Origin: Paracyclopina nana
Taxonomy: Eukaryota; Arthropoda; Copepoda; Cyclopoida; Cyclopettidae
Length of the DNA stretch: 64,000 bases
Direction: 5' to 3'
Assembly: GCA_019096065.1 (NCBI GenBank)
Contig: JAGUCH010000008.1
Coordinates: 1,183,001-1,247,000 of the forward strand
The notes beneath the pieces are model-generated. The model made no database searches, was not told where the DNA came from, and was given only the letters and a program-made list of their open reading frames with translations. Position numbers and translations under genes: made by a program. Of the stretch, positions 53,307 to 61,333 are shown one piece after another (within the stretch, counting starts at the first letter, position 1; each line of letters begins with the position of its first letter).

Positions 53307-55924
53307 ATGGAAGGTACCTACTACAACCAAGTTGAAACATTTTGTGAAGACTCTAACCATTTCATTATTTTAGGGCAATATTTGCTGGTGTATTTGGGAC
53401 TCTGCTGTGCTGTAGCATTAGCAGATTTGAATGTGGGCAAATCTACCATTGACACAAAACTGAAGAAAGGCTTGTCAATCTTCAATGTTGTCACTTTTCC
53501 TGTAAAGTCTTTAAAATATCGTTCATTATCATAGATTTCATATCATCGCAACAACTTTGCTTGCAGAATGACGTATGTGTTGGCAACAACAATAAGAATG
53601 GTACATGTTACACGACTGAAGAGTGCAGCAACCGTGCAGGAGTTGCAAATGGCAATTGTGCAGATGGTTATGGAGTTTGTTGCATCAGTAAGTGAAGACA
53701 ATCTGTTATCAAGCCTAGTTTGCTGTAAGCTTTTCATTTTCAGTCTCGTTGGCTTGTGGAGGCGCGAGTGCCGAAAACTGCACATACATTGAAATGAGCC
53801 CCACGACATCGCCACCATTCAGCTGTACCTACAAAATCTGCCCATTAGGCAACAACATTTGTCGCATGAGATACGACTTTATGGTAATGCTTGCCAATAT
53901 TTCAGCCTACATTTTGCCAATGTTGGCACATATTTTTCTTCATTTTTTTGCATGAAAATGCTTGATTGTTCAACATAGGCAAACCATGCTACAAATTAAT
54001 GTCCTTTCAATTTGTTCCTCAGAAATTTGACATTTCCTCACCCACCAGAGGAGAAGTTTTTGCCAACAATATTAACCCTGCTACTGCAAATGGTGGAGCC
54101 ATTGGTGACTGTGTCAGTGATGTATTCACTGTCACGTCTGGTGGCTTGAGTGGATCTCCTCAGATCTGTGGCGAGAACACAGGCCAACATAGTAAAACCA
54201 TCCAATAGCTGAAATGAGCAAACATAAACCCTTTTTTTCTTCCCTGCAGTTTTTGTTGATGTGGCCAATGGTCTCTGCTCCAATTCCCATTTCTCCTTTG
54301 ACCAAAGCCTTGGTACATCCAGGTCTTACAGCATCAAGGTGACTCAGTATGACTGCCAAGATGAAATGGGAGGACCACCAGGATGCCTCCAATATTTCAC
54401 AGCCACCTCTGGAACAATTTCTTCCTTCAATTTTCCCAGGGAGGCTACCACAGGTGTAGCCATCAATGCTGCCAAAGCCACTCACTTGAGTGGCCAAAGT
54501 TACAGCATGTGCTTTCGCAGAGCTGATAACTTTTGCTACATTTGCTATAGGCCAACTGTCCTTGATACATTGGTAGATGCCACCATTGATGCCTCCAACA
54601 GTTATGGCATAGGGTAAGATCTCTCAAACCTATGGCAAGATATTTTGTTCAAATATTATGGCAAGATATTTTGTTCAAATATTATTGAAAGATATTTTGT
54701 TCAAATATTATGGCAAGATATTATGTTCAAATGTAATGGCAAGATATTATGTTCAAATATTATGGCAAGATATTATGTTCAAATATTATGGCAAGATATT
54801 TTGTTCAAATATTAGTTGAAGATATCTTGTTTAAATATTAGTTGAAGATATCTTGTTTAAATATTAGTGGAAGATATCTTGTCAAATCAAACATTGTATA
54901 TGTTTGAATACTACATATAATGGCCAGATATTATGGCAGAGTATCGTTTTTCAACATTATTAATAGATATTATGACAGAATATTATTATGCCGAAAGGCT
55001 TGTTTGTTGAGCCAAGACTAACTTGCTCTTTATGACCTTTCCACATTGACATTGTTTCTTAAATTGATATTTTAGTGCTTTGATTGGAGTGGATGTAGGA
55101 GGAAATGCGAATGTCAAGTCAATCACTGGAAGTTATTGCTCTACTGATTACTTGGTTGTAAGTAATTGCCATCAAATTGTATGCAAGTTGTATCCAAATG
55201 TATCGTTGCAGATTCGAAATGCAGTGAATGCAGTGCCAACTGATGTCAAGTCAGTGGCAATTTCAGTGGATCGCATTTGTGGAAGAGTATTTTATGCTGG
55301 AAATGGCAAGAAAGTCAGCGATGCTTACACAGCCACATCTTCTGTTTGCAGTAAGTATTCGGGTACATTTATGGCGTATCATACAGTTTGCAAAAAAAAA
55401 AAACAATGCATCGTGTAATGAGACTTAATTTTGGCCTTTTGAACTTGTGATCAATTGTCAAATATTGTCATTGGTTACAAGTTACAAGTTTTCAAAGGTT
55501 GCAAATGCCCCAGTGCTTTGTAATCATCCCATAAGATCTGGGATACTTTGGTCCTTCGAAGACTTTCCCCTTGGAGCTCAAGACAACTTTTAACAATTGT
55601 TAACAATGTTGCCAATGGACAATCAGGGCTCAGTACATTTTTTATTTATTTCACCACTTGAGCAAATACGTCAATTGTCATTTCCTTTCAACAAAAATAA
55701 TATAGTATGTTGAATGCATGTAACTGTATTCATTAGATGGAATCCATAACTTTTCCAAGTTGTAAACAATGTTTTTTTTTGCAGCCTCAGCCCGACCTTT
55801 CAGAGTGACATTTGTTTCTGACCAGAGCGAATTTTCAGCCAAGGCGAAGGCAGCAAGTAATACAAATGAGTGGCCTGGTGGCATCGTCGGATTTTCCCTT
55901 AATTATAAACAATTCCCTTGTTAA
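53307..55924 (+). CDS. Secreted cysteine-rich/CUB protein, paralog 2
   Basis: Nine exons (53307-53313, 53374-53501, 53567-53687, 53744-53883, 54023-54191, 54250-54613, 55076-55157, 55212-55350, 55785-55924) close to 429 residues. Again the first coding exon is 7 nt (ATGGAAG). Order: signal peptide (LLVYLGLCCAVALA), GLSIFNVVTFP, clip-like motif (NGTCYTTEEC...GYGVCC), CUB domain (ACGGASAENCTYI...CRMRYDF...CGENTGQH), a second CUB-like region (YSIKVTQYDC...MCFRRADNFCYICY) and a C-terminal block (ARPFRVTFVSD...GGIVGFSLNY). Compared with paralog 1, the introns after IK and after the DAS/NAA region are missing, and one intron is at a new position (GIG|A). Probably extracellular; function unknown. 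Confidence 0.87.
54628..54895 (+). repeat. ~26-bp GCAAGATATTTTGTTCAAATATTATG repeat
   Basis: About ten head-to-tail units, later ones diverging to GAAGATATCTTGTTTAAATATTAG. It lies in intron 6 of CUB paralog 2, starting 15 bases after the donor. Confidence 0.88.
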
Positions 55925-56500
55925 CAATGTCTATACGATACAATGTAAATACATAGAGGACATTTCATCATAAATACACCAAGATTGAGAGAGAGAGACC
56001 ATATTTCATTTCTTCTTTTTTCTTGTCTGAATTTGCTTATGTGAGGTTGATTTTGTCTACGAAAAAAAGTACTTTAAACTAGGTAAAGGCGTCCATAAAT
56101 GGACAGCGGAGGGCGGGCCTACGGAAATATTTGAAAGTATAGCCCTTTATTTTAATAAAAAAAAAATGGAAAGCATGCTTCATATCACAAAGCTTTTTCA
56201 TTCAGCAACCTTCACTTTTAAATGGAGCTGAGTCACATGTGTAGTTAATAGTTCAACTTTATTATATGACAGAGCGGCAATCATCCAACGCACATTGCTG
56301 AGCAGATTGCAAAGGTTGAAAATGGTCGAAGTCATAGGTGGTGCAATTTTAAGGAAATCTGTCACTCCACTTCACCAAGTAAATAAGTTTGACCTTGGCA
56401 AATTTTGGCGGGCTCAGCTTGCCAAGATTGCCACTCTCTCTGATGTACAGTTGAACTAGTAGTTGCACTCAGGTTCAAATATGCTAATATTAAGAAGACC
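55925..56500. other. Downstream flank of CUB paralog 2, no gene seen
   Basis: AT-rich, with a short GA run near 55990 and an isolated GAGGGCGGGCCTACGG fragment (~56108) of the hairpin unit abundant at 59.4-60.9 kb. Otherwise nothing recognisable. Confidence 0.45.
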
Positions 56501-57070
56501 TGTGTCCTATGCATGGATCAACTGAGACAAACTCAGACCAGGACCAACTGTTTGCTAGAGCCAGGACCAACTATCGGGCAGCTGTGCTTGGATCAACTAA
56601 GACATACTGTACTTGGAATACTCCAACGGATTGCCCTTGGATAGACATAACTCATAGTCCCTGGATTAACTTTGAAGACAAACTGTCCTTGGATCAATGA
56701 AATGGATAGTCCTTGGATCGACTACTCTGACTTAGCAGGACTTGGGTCAAGTATTTCAAACTGTGACTCGATAGCCTGACAAATCTGATTGTCCCTGCAC
56801 CAAAAAACGGATCAAACTTGGATTGAAAGCTAGAAAAGCATGCGGCTCCAAAACTGTACTCAAGAAGCTGGAATAGGACCTACCAGAACATACTGTGCTA
56901 GAAACTAATGTGACGGTAATGGAATAGAGTCTACTCCATGACAGAGCTAGAATAGGAACTACTGTGACGATACCGGAATAGAATCTACTCCATAACAGAG
57001 CAGGAATAGGATCTACTGTGACAGTACAGGAATAGAAACTACTGTGACAGACCAGGAACAGCATCTTTAC
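56500..57070 (+). repeat. Degenerate GGATCAACT and GGAATAGNATCTACTGTGACAG repeats
   Basis: The first half (56500-56740) has spaced CCTTGGATCAACT words. The second half (56870-57065) has ~30-bp units around GGAATAGAAACTACTGTGACAG. The second half is the inverted counterpart of the array at 57690-57910. Confidence 0.7.
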
Positions 57071-57189
57071 CAGACTTGGGATTTAAACAATTGCTAATGC
57101 ATGCCATAATAGAATTTAGGCTGACCTAATACTCTGAATTTGTTGAAACCAAAGCTGAAATGCAATTTACTTTACAACCTAGCTGATAC

Positions 57190-57520
57190 TTCAGGACTTG
57201 GCCAAAACATTCAAGATTTGGACTTCAGGACTTGGCCACTACATTCAAGATTTGGACTTTAGGACTTGGCTGAACCTTAAGGACTTGCCTCTCACTTCAA
57301 GACTTGCTTTTAACTTCAGGATTTACCTTAACTTCAGAACTTGGCCAATACTTCAGGACTTGTCTCTAGCTTCAAGACTTAGCCAATACTTAGGACTTAG
57401 TTGAAACTTCAGGACTTACCAAAATTTCAGGACTTGGCCAATACTTCAGGATTTGGCCAAAACTTAAGGGCTTGCCTATAACTCCAAGACTTGCCTATAA
57501 GTTCAAGACTTGTGTTTTAC
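57190..57520 (+). repeat. Degenerate ~18-bp CTTCAGGACTTGGCCAA repeat
   Basis: About 18 variants of ACTTCAGGACTTGGCCAA in head-to-tail order, 15-22 bp each. It lies between the two inverted arrays at 56870 and 57690. Confidence 0.75.
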
Positions 57521-57689
57521 TTATTAGACTATGACTTTTTATGCCAAAGTTCTTCCTGACTGAAAAACATGGCCAAGACTTCTAGGACTTGTTGCATACT
57601 TCAATATATCTTATTTGTCATGACCTTAATCACTTAGCTGATTTATCTACCTGATGTATTACTAACTTTGCTGGCCTAGTTTTTGTTCT

Positions 57690-57910
57690 AGTGGATTCTA
57701 TTCCTTTTCTGTCTTTGTAGTAGATGTAAGTACAGGTCTGTAGATGCTATTCCTGTTATGTTACACAGTAGATCCTATTCCAGTTCTGTCACAGTAGTTT
57801 CTATTCCTGGTACGTTGTGGCAGTAGATTCAATTCCGGGTCCAGTGTAGATGCTAGTCCAGGTGCATCACAGTAGTTTCTAGTCCAGGTCCATAGTAGAT
57901 CCTAGGATAG
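57690..57910 (-). repeat. Inverted counterpart of the GGAATAG..CTACTGTGACAG array
   Basis: Units such as CTGTCACAGTAGTTTCTATTCC are the reverse complement of units at 56940-57060. The two arrays therefore face each other across the CTTCAGGACTTGG array. Confidence 0.7.
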
Positions 57911-59430
57911 GAGCCCCTACACACAGCGGGCTGCTCAGAAGTAGTAAAGAAACTGGCCGAATTGGCTGTTGCACAATTGCATTTTTGGCGCTGCACCCTG
58001 TACATTGTTAGAATGCAGCAACAAACTGTCCCTGTATTGACAAAAACATTCTGTCCTTGGATAGACTGGCAGAACAGACTATCCTTGGATAGACTGGCAA
58101 AAGAGACTACCATGGCTGGAGAAAGTGCTCAGCAACTGAATTTTGACTCTTGCAGCAAAAGTATAGCTACATTTGAGACAGTATTTCAAAATCTTTTTCT
58201 TATAGCCCTAAGCTAAAAACAGTCTATCATATCTACTCATTCCATAAATTTCCAGGCCCAATTTCAATTGATTATCCTGAAATGGTGTCTTGGTTATTTT
58301 TTTGTCACAATATCTTGATTGCCTCAAAATGGCCAAACTGTTCTTCTTTTTCTCCAAAAATGGACTATATCCAAGAAAAATTTATTTTTAAGGCAAAATT
58401 TCATCTTATTTGTCAATATCTACTACTTTGGGCACTTTTGATAGCCAAGAAGTCATTCAAAAATAAGATGCTGAAAATTGGTCTTGAAATGAGAATTTGG
58501 CCAATTGGTGGAATTTCTAGAGATTGCGGAAATGGCTTTTTATGTGAGTTGGTATTTCTTGTCGAACCCAATATATGTCTGTCCTGGTCTATCTACGGCC
58601 TGTGTGTTCTGATTGTCGATCCAATGATGATCCATGGATTATCTGTAAAAGTAATTGATCCAAGAACGATTTATTTTGTCCATGAGAGGCCAATTTGTCG
58701 TAGTCTATCCATGGACGATCCATTGTGAATCCAAGGGAAGGAGTCCCAACTGTTCTAATAGATTTTAGTCAGTTCTTGGACCTGGCTGCCCAAAATTTAC
58801 CTATGTCTTGGTAAATCTAAGTCAGCAATGGATTACTTGGATAACCATTATCCAAGTAATCCATTGCTCCTCAATTCAGCTATGGTTTCCAAAGTCAGAA
58901 ATGGTGACTCAAGTCACTCCTTAAGTGGCTGCAGTGGCTGCACAAGGTGAAGCTTAATAAGGCTTGGCTACCCAAGTCATTCCTAAGTAGTTTGTGTTTA
59001 ACCAAGTCAGCCCAAGCTAGTTAAGTCACAAGTCAGTTAGGTTACACAAATGAGCCCCAACTTAGTATGTTAGAATAATAGAATAGTAGTTGGTCCCTGT
59101 CATGCTATGTTCTGGGTCAGTCATACCAGTAGGCCATGTTCCTGAAATGTTTTGTTGGTCATGATCTGGGTCCTTCTTTTGGAAGTCAGACTGAAGGCCT
59201 GCCCTTGACATTTTGCTGAAATTGCACAAGAGGCTGTAGGCCTCTGTGCTGAATGTGGTAGTGTTTCTTTTTCCAAAGAGGGGATTTGAAACTTATCCCA
59301 AAAACTCAAAACTGCAATAAACATCCTACTTGGATCAACTACTTGTACAGTCCTTGGATCAACAAGAGGGATACTACTTGGATCGATTGTTAGAACACAC
59401 ACTCCTTGGATAGACAGGACAGAGATGCAT
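57911..59430. repeat. Low-copy CCTTGGATAGACTGG words and AAGTCA-rich tracts
   Basis: Scattered copies of CCTTGGATAGACTGG or CTTGGATCAAC (58030-58110, 59320-59420) and inverted forms (58570-58740), plus an AAGTCAGYYAAGTCA-like stretch (58810-59050). No open frame looks coding. A perfect 21-bp inverted repeat lies at 58824-58868. Confidence 0.55.
58824..58868. repeat. Perfect 21-bp inverted repeat, 3-nt spacer
   Basis: Arms 58824-58844 and 58848-58868 are exact reverse complements around CCA. The core of each arm is GGATTACTTGGATAA / TTATCCAAGTAATCC. It would form a cruciform or a long RNA hairpin. Confidence 0.85.
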
Positions 59431-60154
59431 TGGGAAGGGAGAGAGGGCAGGCCTTTTGCCCACTCTCAATAATATGCTTCAATAACTTTGTTGATAGCAG
59501 TTTGAGTTATGAGGGCCCAGCCTCCCAAAAATAATTAGAGTGGGCGGGTTTTTGATCCGCTCCAACTAATATTTCCTGCCTATTGCTCTTCTTAAAATTT
59601 TGTATTTTCAAAAAGCACTTAATATCAAACTAGAAACATCACATATGCAAAGGAATCATGGTGCCTGATTGGTTTTTGTACAGCTTCTTGTTTCAAACAG
59701 GGGAGCAACACAAGTCACAGTGAAATGTGGAGGGCAGGCCTTTTGCCCACTCCCAATAATGTGCTTCAATCAATTTGTTGATAGTATTGCAGTTTGAGTT
59801 ATGAGAGCCCTCCCTCCCAAAAATAATGAGAAAGGGCGGGCCTTTGGCCCGCTCTCACTTACACTGCCCGAATATTGCTCTTCTTAAAATGTCCTTGTTG
59901 CAAAAAGCATATAATATCAGAGAAGAAGCATACAAAGGAATCATGGTGGGTCATTGGTTTTTGTTGTTTCCATTTTCAAACAGGGGAGCAATATATGTCA
60001 CAGTGAAATGTGGAGGGCGGGTCTTCTTCTGCCCGCTCCCACAAATATTGCCCGAATATTACTGAATAATTTGTTTGGTGTAGGGGCAATCCAAAACATT
60101 TGTTCAACTTTTGCTATGAATGATACTGCAAAGAGTTGGAAAAATTGTGTGATG

Positions 60155-60228
60155 TTCTGATGGCTCAGTGACAGAGTGTTAGATTGCAATGCAGTCCAAT
60201 CCAGGTTCAAATCCCGGTATAGGCAAAC
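60155..60228 (+). mobile_element. tRNA-derived SINE promoter, copy A
   Basis: A-box-like TGGCTCAGTGA at 60161 and B box GGTTCAAATCC at 60204 are spaced as in a tRNA gene. The D-arm sequence GCTCAGTGACAGAGT can pair. The acceptor stem is poor and no CCA-ready 3' end follows, so this is a SINE head rather than a working tRNA. Confidence 0.7.
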
Positions 60229-60632
60229 ATTTTTTGTCTTTTTCTGAATAACAGTTTACTTCCTGGTCGATATCCTGGTGCAGTTTCCTGGCTAAAAACT
60301 GGGGAGTGACATAGGTCACAGGGAAATGTGGAGGGCGGGCCTACGGCCCACCCTCATAAAAAATTGAGTAGGGGCGGGCCTTTTGCCCGCTCCCAATAAT
60401 ATGCATCAATCAAATTGTATATAGCATTGCTGTTTGTGTTTAATGGAATGAAGGTTTAAATCCCATCTTTGGAAAAACAGTAACTGCCATATTCTGCCCA
60501 GAGGCCTACGGCCACTGGGCAGAATGCGGCCAACATACAAAATTTGCTTGGGGTACAGGCAATCCTAAAAATTTGCTCAACTTCAACTTTTTCATTGATA
60601 ATGCTGATCAGAGAAGTAAATTTTATGTGATG

Positions 60633-60706
60633 CTTTGGTGGCTCAGTGACAGAGTGTCTGATTGCAATGCAGTCAGACCCAGGTTCAAATCCCACAACAG
60701 GCAGTT
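60633..60706 (+). mobile_element. tRNA-derived SINE promoter, copy B
   Basis: The same layout as copy A, with A box at 60639 and B box GGTTCAAATCC at 60682. Differences from copy A include GTCTGA...TCAGAC, which restores pairing next to the anticodon region. A third, decayed B box (GGTTTAAATCC) lies at 60453. Confidence 0.7.
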
Positions 60707-60821
60707 ATTTTTCTGGTTTTTTCTGGATTGCAATTTACTTCCTGGTCGATATCCTGGTTTGGTTTCCTGGTGCAGTTTCCTGGCTAAAAACTGGGGAGTG
60801 ACATAGGTCACAGCGAAATGT

Positions 60822-60848
60822 GGAGGGCGGGCCTTCGGCCCGCCCTCC
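60822..60848 (+). repeat. 12-bp GC hairpin closing on cTTCGg
   Basis: Arms 60822-60833 and 60837-60848 (GGAGGGCGGGCC and its complement) are perfectly complementary around TTC. The central six bases read CTTCGG, an exceptionally stable RNA tetraloop with its closing pair. Related copies have loops TAC, TTT or TTTT. Confidence 0.8.
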
Positions 60849-60850
60849 AA

Positions 60851-61333
60851 AAAATATCTTTTTTTTAAAAAATTTGTGAGTGACCTTTTGGCCCAGAAAC
60901 AGGTTTTTTGAGACTGATTTTGTCTTGTTGGTCCGCATTCCTTTCCATTTTCTGTTGTTCAGAATTTGAAAGCTTTCGAATTTTAAAAAAGGTTGCGCGC
61001 TGGATTTTGAAATGTTCCGCTGTGGCAGAAATCTGGGGAAAACATCAATTACATCAGCAGCACAGTGGGCCGCGATGATTAATTGGCCGATACAAACCCG
61101 CGAAAGTGCAAAAAATTCGAGCTGGATTCCATAAGCGATTTCGTGGAAAATAGACCAGGTAAAGAAGTTACTGGTTGTTTTCTAGAGGCCTATTTTTTGC
61201 ACTCGTTTGCCAACAAACTGGTTATGTGATTTCAGAGCAGTTTGTGAAAGGGTTGTTGGCTCGGCCGAAAATTGGACACAACCGCAAAATTGGCTCGCAC
61301 ATACCTAGGCCTCAGTACAGTTTGGAAGCAAAG
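60851..61333. other. Upstream flank of CUB paralog 3
   Basis: No gene seen. It includes another CACAGTGG motif (61051) like those at 22.6-23.4 kb. The promoter and 5' UTR of the gene at 61334 should be here. Confidence 0.4.

Larger units (their letters stand above)
59430..60850 (+). repeat. Composite array: GC hairpins plus tRNA-like SINE units
   Basis: At least seven copies of a hairpin-forming block GGGCGGGCC-nnn-GGCCCGC or a decayed version (near 59430, 59540, 59730, 59835, 60010, 60335, 60372, 60822). It is often preceded by TCACAGNGAAATGTGGAGGG and followed by CCCACTCCCAATAATATGC-like text. Two long units (about 60080-60360 and 60555-60850) are homologous along ~290 bp, and each holds a tRNA-like promoter. 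Short cassettes and long cassettes alternate, suggesting successive insertion or tandem growth of SINE-like elements. Confidence 0.75.

Noticed and set aside
58282-58728. 148-codon frame in the intergenic repeat block
   Set aside because: Hydrophobic text without a consistent signal peptide, overlapping degenerate repeat words. No homologous features in other frames or genes of the window.
60155-60228. Functional tRNA gene
   Set aside because: A and B boxes are present, but the acceptor stem does not pair well and the unit recurs with SINE-like flanks.
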